Counted from the stretch's first letter, positions 17,934-27,365 are shown. The stretch: DNA of 64,000 bases from an uncultured bacterium (GCA_903829945.1 CAIKRV010000066.1:40273-104272); one strand, 5' to 3'. The notes: generated by a model not told the origin, from the sequence alone. A program made the numbers and translations.

Positions 17934-19952
17934 CTACTCTATTGAAATAGATATAATTTTTCCAATAATATCCTTAGCCGGAAAAGGAATTCTATCCTGC
18001 ACAAATGGTGAGCCGGGCCACCATTTTGCATCATGGAACTCCTGAGTAAAAACCAAAATCATTTGATTATTTGGAATAGAAGATACGCTTTCATTGACAT
18101 AGCCTACTACATGCAATTTGTTTTTCTCAGGACCAATACTCCAAATAATTTCATTTGGTTTCCACCAGATTTGAAAATAATAATAGGGTTGTTTAAATAA
18201 ATCATCATCTTTTTCAGGGTGCTTACCGGTTAATGCCTTATAGTATTGATCCCATCGATGAATGCTATAAAAATGTCCTTGGTATGCTATGGAGTCCGCG
18301 CCCATGGTAAATCTTTTAACATCAGGATTTGCCATGTCCCAATTGGTATAAGTAACCATAATATTATCAGCATCACTTGATGATTCCGTTGGAATTATTT
18401 TTAAATGTGGATACGAAGATTTAGGCCAATAATGTGATGCTTTTAAAAGTTCAAAATCAATTTCTGAATATCCCAATTCTTGTTTGCGCTGCGGATGTAA
18501 TTTATTATCATCTTCCTTAGGAATATAACCCCCATGACTGAAACGACGAAAATTCCATTCCTTATTACTCTGGCTAAGCAACCATATAGCATTCGTTAAA
18601 CCATTCCACAAACCGGAAGCATTTAATAATTCCGGCATTTTTACTTTAACAATATATTTCCCATAAGTAAAACCATGACGTGTTGCTAAACCTACATTTT
18701 CTTTACTCCACTGACCGGGTAAACTTGCAGGCGTTTTCATTTCTGCAATACCATTTGCAATTTTCACGGTCTTGCAAGGGCAACAAGAATTTTTAACCGG
18801 CGTCTTAATGAACTTATTTAAACTTACATTTTTAGCATAATCAGTAACTGTGTAAGCATTTTCTTGCACATCAGCGCAAAGGGCCACATTGTTTAATGGG
18901 AACCTTGGATCAATATAGTGGGAATACTGGGTAAGTGCGGCCTCATTTTTTAATTTTTTTGATGAGCCACAATCTTCACGAAAGAAAGAAGTATCTTGCT
19001 CTTCTTGTTTAAAATAATGCGTATTGATATAAATGCCTTTTTGTAAATCGGGATGCGCTGCAACTTGCAAGGTATCCTCGGAAATAATTGTTCTTATTTT
19101 ATTATTCTTCAATCCCGGGCCATATAAAAAATAAAAATAAGGATGAATAAAATTTCCTTCATTTTTCATACTGATATTTGCCACACTCTCAGGTATCGTG
19201 TTTGCTGTTTCTTCATCGCATACTACTAATACAAAACTATATTTCCCAACTCTGGGATTTCTTCTCCAAGCACATGGCAGTGTATCCCTCAATCGTTCTT
19301 CTTTCAATACATATATAGCGTCTGCACGAATTTGTTGATTTAATGATAATTTAGATTTTTGAATCTTCTCATTTATTTGTTTCATCCACTTAATATCGGT
19401 GTGAATAAAACTTATCATTTCCCTCACCTTTTGCTCATCAATATTTATATCATCCAATGGGCCATAATATTTTTTTTCATTGCGAGGATTACCAACTATT
19501 TTAAACGAATCCTGAATAGAATGAAAGTTTTGATCATTGGGAATTTCGGTAGTACTGACAAAAGTTTTATTCACCTCTTCCCAACTTCCATAAAAATTTT
19601 CTTGTGCTAAGGGATGTTGTTTTCGAATCAAATCAGAAGTATACTCAGGCATTTTATAGGATTCATTCTGATAATAAATCTTGTATTTAAACTTTTTGTT
19701 TTTACGTGATAAATTCTTTAGGTCAAATTTAAATAAGAATTTACCTCCGGCTGTTTGGGTGATCGATGGAATGACAAAACCATGATCAATGGAACCTTGA
19801 TAATCTAAAAATAAAGTATCCTTTGTATTTCCTTGATTCCAATTTACAAATGGATGAAAATTCTTTATTTCAAAATCAGGTTGGGTTTTGCACGAGCACA
19901 AAATAATACCTGAAAGAAAAAGAATCAGGACTATATTTTTAAGTTTTATCAT
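17934..19952 (-). CDS. Lipoprotein with C-terminal GH16-like (laminarinase/lectin fold) domain
   Basis: The 672-residue protein has a lipoprotein signal MIKLKNIVLILFLSGIILCS with the lipid-acceptor Cys at 21. The N-terminal ~370 residues have no family I recognise. The C-terminal part resembles the concanavalin A-like fold of glycoside hydrolase family 16: RHGFTYGKYIVKVKMPE, then GLWNGLTNAIWLL. A GH16-like catalytic motif follows as SEIDFELL (E497, D499, E501). Late aromatic segments (FQIWWKPNEIIWSIG) fit a sugar-binding cleft. It may be a cell-surface or periplasmic glucanase-like protein, or an inactive lectin. The long N-terminal extension and unusual inserts set it apart from ordinary GH16 enzymes. 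Confidence 0.75.
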   Translation of the reverse strand: MIKLKNIVLILFLSGIILCSCKTQPDFEIKNFHPFVNWNQGNTKDTLFLDYQGSIDHGFVIPSITQTAGGKFLFKFDLKNLSRKNKKFKYKIYYQNESYKMPEYTSDLIRKQHPLAQENFYGSWEEVNKTFVSTTEIPNDQNFHSIQDSFKIVGNPRNEKKYYGPLDDINIDEQKVREMISFIHTDIKWMKQINEKIQKSKLSLNQQIRADAIYVLKEERLRDTLPCAWRRNPRVGKYSFVLVVCDEETANTIPESVANISMKNEGNFIHPYFYFLYGPGLKNNKIRTIISEDTLQVAAHPDLQKGIYINTHYFKQEEQDTSFFREDCGSSKKLKNEAALTQYSHYIDPRFPLNNVALCADVQENAYTVTDYAKNVSLNKFIKTPVKNSCCPCKTVKIANGIAEMKTPASLPGQWSKENVGLATRHGFTYGKYIVKVKMPELLNASGLWNGLTNAIWLLSQSNKEWNFRRFSHGGYIPKEDDNKLHPQRKQELGYSEIDFELLKASHYWPKSSYPHLKIIPTESSSDADNIMVTYTNWDMANPDVKRFTMGADSIAYQGHFYSIHRWDQYYKALTGKHPEKDDDLFKQPYYYFQIWWKPNEIIWSIGPEKNKLHVVGYVNESVSSIPNNQMILVFTQEFHDAKWWPGSPFVQDRIPFPAKDIIGKIISISIE

Positions 19953-19966
19953 GGTTATAAAATAAG

Positions 19967-20006
19967 AACATCTGAGGTTTAATTTAAAAATTAAACCTCA
20001 GATGTT
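19967..20006. terminator. 19-bp perfect inverted repeat, probable terminator of the choice-of-anchor V gene
   Basis: AACATCTGAGGTTTAATTT (19967-19985) and its exact complement (19988-20006) are separated by only two A. It lies 36 bp after the stop of the minus-strand gene at 20043 and just upstream of the GH16-like gene. No long T-tract follows on the minus strand (CTTATTTTATAA), so it may also act as an RNA-stabilising hairpin or as a processing site. Confidence 0.6.
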
Positions 20007-20042
20007 ACAAATATACTAATCTTGGAATTAATGCCGACAGGC

Positions 20043-22166
20043 TTATTCCATTTTACTTACTTTAATACTTGAAATATTTTCTTTGCCTTTCAATTGCAAA
20101 ATATAGGAGCCCGGCATAATATTATTAATATCAATTGAAACCATATTATCCCCGGCAACTAAAGTTGCTTTTTTCGAAAACACCATTTTACCATTTAAAT
20201 CTATTAATGTAAATTCAACATTTTGCTGATCTTCACTATTGACATGAATAAATAATTTTTCCTTTGTAGGAATAGGGTATGCACTAAAAGACGAAATACT
20301 TTGCGGTACTTGAATGGCACTGATGACTATTGCTAGTGTTTTTGTCTCGCTATAAGTACAACCACTTGCATTGGTAACCGTCAATTTAACTTGATAGGAT
20401 CCGGCTTTATAACTGTGTTTAGGACTTGCGGTCGTATCCATTTTGGATTTATCACCAAAATCCCAAGTATATGCACTGACAGCACCGGTGGTAGAATCAA
20501 CAAAACTTACATTACCTTTAGTATCTACCCAACCGAAAGATGGTGTTAAATCAGCTGCATAGCTCAAAGGAAGCCCTGTGCTTAAGGAATCACTGCATCC
20601 ACCGGAATTTGTTCCTTTCACAGTAAACACGTCACCCGAACTAATTAAAGAAGCTGAAAAAGAATAAGTATTTTTCTTGCCCGTATAAATTAACTTTTTA
20701 TTTTGATAAAAGTTATAGGATGCCAATGTAGATGGAGAGGCGGTAAGCGTAACCATATCTTTTCCGCAATAAGCAGAACTTACAGAACCACTGGCACCCG
20801 AATTGGTGAGGCCGATGGAAATTGGATTGGAAACCGTAACTCTAACAGCCGTACTTGCCAAACTACTGCATCCAGAGGAACTAATTCCGGTAACGGTTAT
20901 TTTATGAGTACCACTGCTAAACTTAAATGTTAAGACATTACTTGTTTGTTTAAGTGCAAGGATAGTTGCTCCATCCATAAATGTATAATAACTAAATCCG
21001 GTACCTGCCGTAAACGTAACTGAACCTGCAGAGCACAGAAAGGTGTCATTGACGGCTAAAGAAGGACCGGGTATTGAAGCGCTTACTTTTAATTTAAAAG
21101 GCGTACCTGAGCCAGAACATCCATTTGCATTAGTAACAGTTACAGTATAACTTTTCGAAGTATCCTTTACATATATAGAATCTGCAGTAGAACCATTACT
21201 CCATGATACAGATTTCCAAGTTCCACATTTTAATAATACAGAATCTCCATACTTACATACTCCGGTTGGGGAAGCAGAAATAACCGGAACCGGTGCCGGC
21301 AATACCGTAATCGCAGATTTATAAGTGGATTTGGTGCCTTTAGCATCCGTAATGGTAAGTATTGCACTATCATTAGAAGTAGTAGTAAAGGTATATTTCG
21401 GATTCTTATTTGTATCCGTAGCAGAAACTGTTCCATCCTTAAATAGCCAACTGTAGTGTTTAACTGTTCCTACTGAAGTATCTTTAAAACTTACACTGGA
21501 ATTTACACATGGAGTACTTGGGCTATAAGTAAATTTAGCAGCCAATGCAGCCGCCTTAGGTCTGAAATAAAAAGTATCTGACCAAGTGGTATCATTGCCT
21601 GTTACTTTTCCATTATTATCTCCGGATAAAACACAAACAAAAAATGCAACCGTTCCGCCTGAAGTTTTAGGAGGGACCCAATCAAAATTCCAAGTTTTTC
21701 CTGCAGCTGCCACAGAGCTTTTCTTAGAATGGTTAATATAAGTTCTTAAATATTTACCGCCAACTAATTTTGTAGTCATCTTGGTATTCGCAGTGTCTGT
21801 AACAAACATGGTTCCTAATGCAGCACCTGTGGAGCTATCGATAGCAGTAATTTGCATACCATAACAATGCCCTGTGCCAACATCAGATTTAGGATACGCT
21901 AACTGCATACGGAAAGTATCTGAGCTTGCACCATAACCGTTGGACAAATTTGCACCGCTTACACTTGTGCCATGTAATAAAATGGCCCCTTTGTGTGAAA
22001 ATAATTTAACTCCCGTGTGACATGAGGTACAATTACTTGCTTTTGGATCGTTGGCATAACCTCCAATTAAGGTCGTTAAATTGGCATAGGCATAAAACCA
22101 ACTGCCCAAGACTACACTTAGTAATCCAACTGCAATAATTCTTTTTAGTTGTAAAGTATTTTTCAT
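20043..22166 (-). CDS. Secreted choice-of-anchor V / PKD protein with CxxCH motif and T9SS type A C-terminus
   Basis: The 707-residue protein has a signal peptide of about 28 residues ending FYAYA. The mature N-terminus has ASNCTSCHTG (C46, C49, H50), a possible c-type haem site, followed by a Reelin-like 'choice-of-anchor V' region to about 210. Two PKD-like domains follow, with YSWLFKDGT near 235 and YTWDFGDKSK near 565. Between them lie Ig-like repeats with VTVTNANGCSGSG. The end (SSFSAYPIPTKEKLFIHVNS to ISSIKVSKME) is a T9SS type A sorting domain, so the protein should reach the cell surface. Similar Bacteroidota proteins exist in many genomes without known function. It is monocistronic, with a large inverted repeat downstream. 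Confidence 0.87.
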   Translation of the reverse strand: MKNTLQLKRIIAVGLLSVVLGSWFYAYANLTTLIGGYANDPKASNCTSCHTGVKLFSHKGAILLHGTSVSGANLSNGYGASSDTFRMQLAYPKSDVGTGHCYGMQITAIDSSTGAALGTMFVTDTANTKMTTKLVGGKYLRTYINHSKKSSVAAAGKTWNFDWVPPKTSGGTVAFFVCVLSGDNNGKVTGNDTTWSDTFYFRPKAAALAAKFTYSPSTPCVNSSVSFKDTSVGTVKHYSWLFKDGTVSATDTNKNPKYTFTTTSNDSAILTITDAKGTKSTYKSAITVLPAPVPVISASPTGVCKYGDSVLLKCGTWKSVSWSNGSTADSIYVKDTSKSYTVTVTNANGCSGSGTPFKLKVSASIPGPSLAVNDTFLCSAGSVTFTAGTGFSYYTFMDGATILALKQTSNVLTFKFSSGTHKITVTGISSSGCSSLASTAVRVTVSNPISIGLTNSGASGSVSSAYCGKDMVTLTASPSTLASYNFYQNKKLIYTGKKNTYSFSASLISSGDVFTVKGTNSGGCSDSLSTGLPLSYAADLTPSFGWVDTKGNVSFVDSTTGAVSAYTWDFGDKSKMDTTASPKHSYKAGSYQVKLTVTNASGCTYSETKTLAIVISAIQVPQSISSFSAYPIPTKEKLFIHVNSEDQQNVEFTLIDLNGKMVFSKKATLVAGDNMVSIDINNIMPGSYILQLKGKENISSIKVSKME

Positions 22167-22239
22167 GCTTGTAAAAATTTTAACGAATTTAGCTAAAATT
22201 TATATTATCAAGCAGATAGGAGGAAAAATTTGATATTAT

Positions 22240-22776
22240 TCAAAAAGGAGAAATGAAATCATTAAAAGACTTAAAAGACAAATCTCTGTCTGACAACACT
22301 TTATCGCCTTCAGGCCATGAAAAACCAAAAGAATCATACCTGATGCCGGTATCTGAAGCAGGATGATGTACCGTACTGGTATTGTAATAAACCGTAGCTA
22401 AATCACTCATTGCAAGGAAGCCATGAGCGCAGCCCTTAGGAATATATACCATGGATCGATTATTTTCATTCAATTGAAAACTTTCAAAATGTCCATAACT
22501 CGGAGAATCTTTACGCAAATCAAGAACCACATCCAATACCTCACCTACAGTACAAAATACCAACTTACTATGTTCATGAGGTGGTAATTGAAAATGCATC
22601 CCGCGAATGACCCCTTTTTTAGAAATAGAATAAAAAGATTCCTTAAAAGCTACCTCCAAGCCATGCTCCATAAATTCATTTTCATGAAATGTTTTAACAA
22701 ATGAACCTCGTTCATCACTATGACAAAAAGGCTCTATCAAAAATACACCGGGAATGGATCCTGGAAAAAATTTCAT
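22240..22776 (-). CDS. rfbC: dTDP-4-dehydrorhamnose 3,5-epimerase family protein (acts in a CDP-sugar cluster)
   Basis: The 178-residue cupin enzyme contains EPFCHSDERGSFVKTFHENE, the active-site region GVIRGMHFQLPPHEHSKLV and YIPKGCAHGFLAMSD. These are the RmlC signatures, including the catalytic His and the conserved arginine. RmlC normally acts on dTDP-4-keto-6-deoxyglucose. Here the gene overlaps rfbG by 4 bp (ATGA) and follows rfbF, so the likely substrate is CDP-4-keto-6-deoxyglucose. The cluster lacks E1, E3 and reductase genes for a finished dideoxy sugar. The symbol follows the family and not a proven substrate. Confidence 0.88.
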   Translation of the reverse strand: MKFFPGSIPGVFLIEPFCHSDERGSFVKTFHENEFMEHGLEVAFKESFYSISKKGVIRGMHFQLPPHEHSKLVFCTVGEVLDVVLDLRKDSPSYGHFESFQLNENNRSMVYIPKGCAHGFLAMSDLATVYYNTSTVHHPASDTGIRYDSFGFSWPEGDKVLSDRDLSFKSFNDFISPF

Positions 22777-23840
22777 TGAAAGTATGATTTAATTTGAGCT
22801 AGAGTAAGTCCTGCAGGATCATCTAAATAATTTTTATACCAATTAAGAGTAAGTGCAATGGATTGCTCCGCATTTAATTGAGGCTTCCATCCTAATTCTT
22901 TCACTGCAAGTTGTATATCTAATGTTAATAATTTAGCCTCATGTGGCGCATTTGGATTTGAAGCGTCAATAAAGCTACCACTTCCCCAATGACCAATAGC
23001 TAATTTCACCAAATCAATGACTTTTAAGTCATCCTCGGGGTAAGGTCCAAAATTATAGGCTTTGGAATATTTCTGAGGATCTTCAGCTAATCGCGCACCT
23101 AAGCATAAATAGCCTGCCAATGGCTCCAGGACGTGCTGCCACGGCCTTACAGACTCGGGGCTGCGTATTTCCAAAGGCACTTGATTAGTAAGTGCTCTTA
23201 TAAAGTCCGGAATAATTCTATCTTTATTCCAGTCGCCACCGCCTATTACATTTCCCGCCCTTGCACTAGCTATACCCTTTTGATGTAATTTATATTTTTC
23301 CGGATGGAAAAAAGATCTTCTATAGGAGGAACATACAATTTCTGCACATGCCTTGCTACTGCTATAAGGATCATATCCTCCCAATGCATCAGTTTCTTTA
23401 TAAGGGAAACCTAATTCATTATTTTCATAAACCTTATCAGTGGTTACAATGATGGTATTGCATAATTTTTCCAAATTACGCAAGGCATCTAATACATGCG
23501 CAGTGCCTAATACATTGGTTTCATAGGTTTCAATAGGATTAATATAAGAAGTTCTCACCAAAGCCTGTGCAGCCAAATGAAAAACGAAATCCGGCTGAAA
23601 ATTTAAAATCGCCTTTGATAATTTAACCTTATCGCGAATATCGCCAATAATATGCTGACACCTATTAGCTCCCTGAATCATATCAAAAAATGACGGTTGA
23701 TCAGCTGCAGGAAGCGCATATGCACAAACCTCGGCACCTAAATATTCAAATATCATCAGCAACCAACTTCCTTTAAAGCCGGTATGCCCGGTTAAAAATA
23801 TTTTCTTCCCGGAATAAGTTTTTTTTAATAAATCAATCAT
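22773..23840 (-). CDS. rfbG: CDP-glucose 4,6-dehydratase
   Basis: The preferred ATG at 23840 gives 355 residues. An in-frame ATG at 23879 lies deep inside rfbF and is unlikely. The NAD-binding Rossmann motif is FLTGHTGFKGSWL. The catalytic SDR residues appear as TTDKVYENNE and YDPYSSSKACAE (Tyr-x3-Lys form), and GNVIGGGDWNKDR follows. It converts CDP-glucose to CDP-4-keto-6-deoxyglucose in the cytoplasm, the committed step to CDP-6-deoxy and 3,6-dideoxy sugars of O-antigens or surface glycans. It overlaps rfbF by 8 bp and rfbC by 4 bp, forming a tightly coupled operon. Confidence 0.95.
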   Translation of the reverse strand: MIDLLKKTYSGKKIFLTGHTGFKGSWLLMIFEYLGAEVCAYALPAADQPSFFDMIQGANRCQHIIGDIRDKVKLSKAILNFQPDFVFHLAAQALVRTSYINPIETYETNVLGTAHVLDALRNLEKLCNTIIVTTDKVYENNELGFPYKETDALGGYDPYSSSKACAEIVCSSYRRSFFHPEKYKLHQKGIASARAGNVIGGGDWNKDRIIPDFIRALTNQVPLEIRSPESVRPWQHVLEPLAGYLCLGARLAEDPQKYSKAYNFGPYPEDDLKVIDLVKLAIGHWGSGSFIDASNPNAPHEAKLLTLDIQLAVKELGWKPQLNAEQSIALTLNWYKNYLDDPAGLTLAQIKSYFQ

Positions 23841-24612
23841 TCCAAACTTTCCATTCAGGATTTTCTTCCCACATTTCATTTAAGTCCAAACAATCTCTTA
23901 AGGTATCCATGCATTTCCAGAAATCATTTAGTTTATAAGCTCCCAATTGTCCATCCTTTGCCAGGTCTTCCAAAGGTTGTCGCTCCCACATAATATCATC
24001 GGCATCATCATGCAAATAATTAAATACTTCGGGTTTTAAAACAAAGAAACCTCCATTAATCCATGCCCCATCTTCTTTTGGTTTTTCGGTAAATGATTTT
24101 ACATTGGAATCTGCTCCAATATTTAAAATGCCAAACCTGCTGCCCGGTTGAATAGCAGTCATGGTTGCAATTTTATTGTTTTCCTTATGATGTTTTACCA
24201 ATGCATCCAAATCAATTTTAGCGACCCCATCACCGTAAGTCAACATAAAATCTTCGTTTCCTATATATTTTTGAATGCGCTTTAAACGACCTGCGGTCAT
24301 TGTTTCCAAACCGGTTTCCACTAAAGTGACTTTAAATGGCTCAGATTTGGAATCATGAACCTCCACTTGGTTGTTTTTAAGGTCAAGGGTTAAGTCAGAA
24401 TTATGAAGGAAATAATTCATAAAATATTCCTTAATAACATATCCTTTATATCCAAGGCAAATAATAAATTCATTGTGCCCAAAAGAGGAATAAATCTTCA
24501 TAATATGCCAAAGTATAGGCTTGCCGCCTATTTCAACCATAGGCTTAGGTTTTAAATGGGATTCTTCGGAAATACGTGTTCCTTTACCCCCGGCAAATAA
24601 GACTACTTTCAT
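23833..24612 (-). CDS. rfbF: Glucose-1-phosphate cytidylyltransferase
   Basis: The 259-residue enzyme starts with the nucleotidyltransferase motif MKVVLFAGGKGTRISEESHL, then KPKPMVEIGGKPILWHIMK. It also contains MLTYGDGVAKID, the metal-binding Asp region, and EKPKEDGAWINGGFFVLKPE. It makes CDP-glucose from CTP and glucose 1-phosphate, supplying rfbG. It is the first gene of the rfbF-rfbG-rfbC set. The minus strand upstream has TAATTTTG at 24655-24662, a perfect -7 box giving a leader of about 38 nt. Confidence 0.96.
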   Translation of the reverse strand: MKVVLFAGGKGTRISEESHLKPKPMVEIGGKPILWHIMKIYSSFGHNEFIICLGYKGYVIKEYFMNYFLHNSDLTLDLKNNQVEVHDSKSEPFKVTLVETGLETMTAGRLKRIQKYIGNEDFMLTYGDGVAKIDLDALVKHHKENNKIATMTAIQPGSRFGILNIGADSNVKSFTEKPKEDGAWINGGFFVLKPEVFNYLHDDADDIMWERQPLEDLAKDGQLGAYKLNDFWKCMDTLRDCLDLNEMWEENPEWKVWND

Positions 24613-24654
24613 AAATTAATATTGCATTTTACCTGTTTTAGGCAAAAGCCGCTC

Positions 24655-24662
24655 CAAAATTA
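24655..24662 (-). promoter_or_regulatory. -7 promoter box for rfbFGC
   Basis: The minus-strand TAATTTTG matches TAnnTTTG. No TTG is seen at the expected -33 distance. Confidence 0.35.
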
Positions 24663-24711
24663 AGTATAAATTTAAATAGAAAGCCTTTGTAAACAAATTG
24701 CATAGGACGGT

Positions 24712-25749
24712 TTACCACCCCAGATCACTGTATTTTTGCTTACCTTTAATAAAATAAGCTAATACTACGCTCCGTTGAAACCATCCTACCCTATTAGGAT
24801 TATTGACACTTTTCTGCGCTTCTTTACGTTTACGCAACCAGTGCCTTAATCCCATATAAAACTCCCAATGGGCATGCAATATTGCCTTAGTTTCCTTCGG
24901 ATTGCCTTGAAGCAAGGCACGTAAACCTGCAATTCCGTCAAGCACGAAACGTGAGGGTATTATCCACCATAATTCATTAAATGGCAAGTTTTTAACCAAC
25001 ATTATCAAACCATTTTTATAGTTCCTGAAAACCTTGGCCGGGGAGCCATAAGATATAATATGACCGCCAACATGAAAGACTTCAGCTTGTGGACATACCA
25101 TCACTTTATAGCCGGCATTTTTTACGCGCCAGCTCAAGTCTATATCCTCCATATGTGCATAATATTCATTATCAAAGCCCCCAATGGAATGATATACTTC
25201 AGATTTAATAAACATGCAAGCCCCTGAACACCAGAAAACTTCTTTATTATCATTGTATTGACCAAGATCTTGTTCCACCGTAAAAAAAAGACGCCCCCGG
25301 CAAAAGGGATAGCCAAACATATCCATGTAGGCACCGGCAGCCCCGGAATACTCAAAAGAAGTTTTATCGTTGTAACTTTTGATTTTAGGCTGACAAATGC
25401 CAATTTTACGGTCTGAATCCATTAAGTTAATAATTGGCTCTATCCAACCCTTGGATACTTCCACATCCGAGCTGACTAATGCATAATATTCTGCATCAAT
25501 CATAGGCAAGGATTCTACATATCCATTGGTAAATCCACGATTAATTTCCAAACGAATCAACTCTATTTCAGGAAATTCATTTTTTACAAAATCAAAAGTG
25601 CCATCTATAGAAGCATTATCTACTACATAGACCTTGGTATAAGGCGTACGAGTGGCCAAAATAGGAGGTAAAAACTTACGCAATAATTCCTTGCCATTAT
25701 AGCTGAGAACTACAACAGCGAGCTTAGGACGGTCTTGAATACTTGACAA
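24712..25749 (-). CDS. Glycosyltransferase family 2
   Basis: The 345-residue GT-A enzyme has KLAVVVLSYNGKELLRKFLP at the nucleotide-binding strand and VVDNASIDGT. EYYALVSSDVEVSKGWIEP provides the metal-binding Asp, and EVFWCSGACMFIKSEVYHSI with HMEDIDLSWRVKNAGYKVMV provides acceptor-side and catalytic segments. This pattern is typical of rhamnosyl- or similar glycosyltransferases that build surface glycans at the cytoplasmic face. Its position just upstream of rfbF suggests it uses or accompanies the CDP-derived deoxy sugar. The start appears to be TTG at 25749, because an in-frame stop lies shortly upstream and no ATG is near. Confidence 0.92.
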   Translation of the reverse strand: MSSIQDRPKLAVVVLSYNGKELLRKFLPPILATRTPYTKVYVVDNASIDGTFDFVKNEFPEIELIRLEINRGFTNGYVESLPMIDAEYYALVSSDVEVSKGWIEPIINLMDSDRKIGICQPKIKSYNDKTSFEYSGAAGAYMDMFGYPFCRGRLFFTVEQDLGQYNDNKEVFWCSGACMFIKSEVYHSIGGFDNEYYAHMEDIDLSWRVKNAGYKVMVCPQAEVFHVGGHIISYGSPAKVFRNYKNGLIMLVKNLPFNELWWIIPSRFVLDGIAGLRALLQGNPKETKAILHAHWEFYMGLRHWLRKRKEAQKSVNNPNRVGWFQRSVVLAYFIKGKQKYSDLGW

Positions 25750-25824
25750 AATATTTGTGCTACGTAAAATTTACTGCAAGTTTAAGCATTAGTACAGAGA
25801 AGAAGGGATTTTGAGCGGAAAAAA

Positions 25825-27267
25825 TCATTCTTTAACCCGATCATCTGGATGAATACCATAAATATTTGGCGTCGTATTATGATCAGATCTATTATCAGTA
25901 TTAACTTTATAATAAATATATTGCTTCCAATTTGGATTTTTAGGCTCACCTAGGGCATCTGAATGCAAAAGAACATACTCATTGTTAATGCCGCTCGGAT
26001 TATAAAATATAAAACGAACATTATTCTGTGCTTTGAGCTTATAGTATTGCCATACTTCATAAGGATAAGCTCCTTCTTCATCAATATATGGAGCAATATA
26101 ATCCGGCTTACCATAACGCAATACGGCTGCGCCTCTATCGGTTTTATATCCCTGGGTAAATCCGGATTTAAAGGCTGCCTGAACATATGTAACCCTTTCG
26201 AAATAATCTAAAAATAAATCATAAGGGTCTTTCCTATCCCTGCTTTTCCAAAAATTAATAAAATAGTTTCGAATGGCCGCGGTATCTGATTTCTTTTTTA
26301 ATGCTACTGCTTCCGTTAATTCATCCGCTGTAGAAATGGGTGCCAAATATTCTAAAAAATCAGATAATTGCCGGATATTCCATGCACCAAATGAATGGAT
26401 AGCAATATTTCTTTCTTTGGTTTCAAATGGTGAAACATTTTTATAAAAAACAACACTCTTTACCGCTATGGTATTACCTGTATTACCTTTAGCATCAATA
26501 TTCAAACGATAAATACCATCCGGTAAATTCTTGGTATCAAAACCTTCAGTAATTATATTAACTTTTTGTGGATGTAAAGTCTTGCTTTTTATAAATCCCG
26601 GCACCTTCGCACCATTCATATCACTGATATAAATCCTAACCCTGGCATCCTCTGCTCCTATAGTTTGATCGAGGTTATACATTTCAGCATACATTGAAAT
26701 TCTAATTTTATCTTTAGAATAATAATTATTAACCTCCGGAATATAGTCGATATCACTTCGTGTAAATACATTTTCTGCCGGGCTGATATAAAAAGTATCT
26801 ACCATCATTATGTTGGAAAATGACACATCCTTATCATTAAATTGCACTTGAAGCGGACTCGTTATTAAAACTTTTTTCCGTGATTTATGATCTATTGCTG
26901 ATACATAAACTAAATAATGACCTTTATTAATCCTAGCCCTTCGTATATCTACCAAATCAAAATCAACCTTTGTGGTATCTTTAATCACCGGCGTGGTAAG
27001 CATAAATGCTTCATGAAACACGGTATCACTTTCCCCGGTAATGACAATTTCCATTTCAGCACCGGCAGCATAGCCTTGCTTTTGGTAGGACTCAAAACAT
27101 AATGTTGCGGCGGGTATTTTTAAATGAACTTCGGTATAATTTCCTTCTACCGGGCTATGAAAACTAAGATTATTAACAAAGATAACCAAAGGTTTTGCAT
27201 GCATGGAGCTGTGAAAAGCAATTAGCAACAATAGCATTCCATTAGACCAAATTCTACGATTGTTCAT
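25825..27267 (-). CDS. GWxTD domain-containing protein
   Basis: The 480-residue protein has an N-terminal signal peptide (MNNRRIWSNGMLLLLIAFHS to about residue 24). Beta-rich domains follow with internal repeats of the type DGIYRLNIDAKGNTG. The C-terminal domain at about 370-460 has FTQGYKTDRGAAVLRYGKPD, the GWxTDRG signature with Tyr for Trp, then AYPYEVWQYYKL and VRFIFYNPSG. GWxTD proteins are widespread in Bacteroidota and other phyla with no settled function; they are probably periplasmic or envelope proteins. It is transcribed alone. Confidence 0.88.
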   Translation of the reverse strand: MNNRRIWSNGMLLLLIAFHSSMHAKPLVIFVNNLSFHSPVEGNYTEVHLKIPAATLCFESYQKQGYAAGAEMEIVITGESDTVFHEAFMLTTPVIKDTTKVDFDLVDIRRARINKGHYLVYVSAIDHKSRKKVLITSPLQVQFNDKDVSFSNIMMVDTFYISPAENVFTRSDIDYIPEVNNYYSKDKIRISMYAEMYNLDQTIGAEDARVRIYISDMNGAKVPGFIKSKTLHPQKVNIITEGFDTKNLPDGIYRLNIDAKGNTGNTIAVKSVVFYKNVSPFETKERNIAIHSFGAWNIRQLSDFLEYLAPISTADELTEAVALKKKSDTAAIRNYFINFWKSRDRKDPYDLFLDYFERVTYVQAAFKSGFTQGYKTDRGAAVLRYGKPDYIAPYIDEEGAYPYEVWQYYKLKAQNNVRFIFYNPSGINNEYVLLHSDALGEPKNPNWKQYIYYKVNTDNRSDHNTTPNIYGIHPDDRVKE

Positions 27268-27327
27268 TAAGCAGATTTTACATATACGAAATTAAAGTAA
27301 ATTTTATTAGTGTATCGATAGACAAAC

Positions 27328-27365
27328 AAAAAAGGTGAATAACCGTTAAGTTATTCACCTTTTAT
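27328..27365 (-). terminator. Intrinsic terminator after the outer-membrane protein gene
   Basis: A 13-bp stem (AAAGGTGAATAAC at 27331-27343, complement at 27350-27362) has a T-run on the minus strand. Confidence 0.88.

Noticed and set aside
23841..23879. Longer start for rfbG at 23879
   Set aside because: It would add 13 residues inside rfbF; the ATG at 23840 places the family N-terminus (MIDLLKKTYSGKKIFLTG) correctly.
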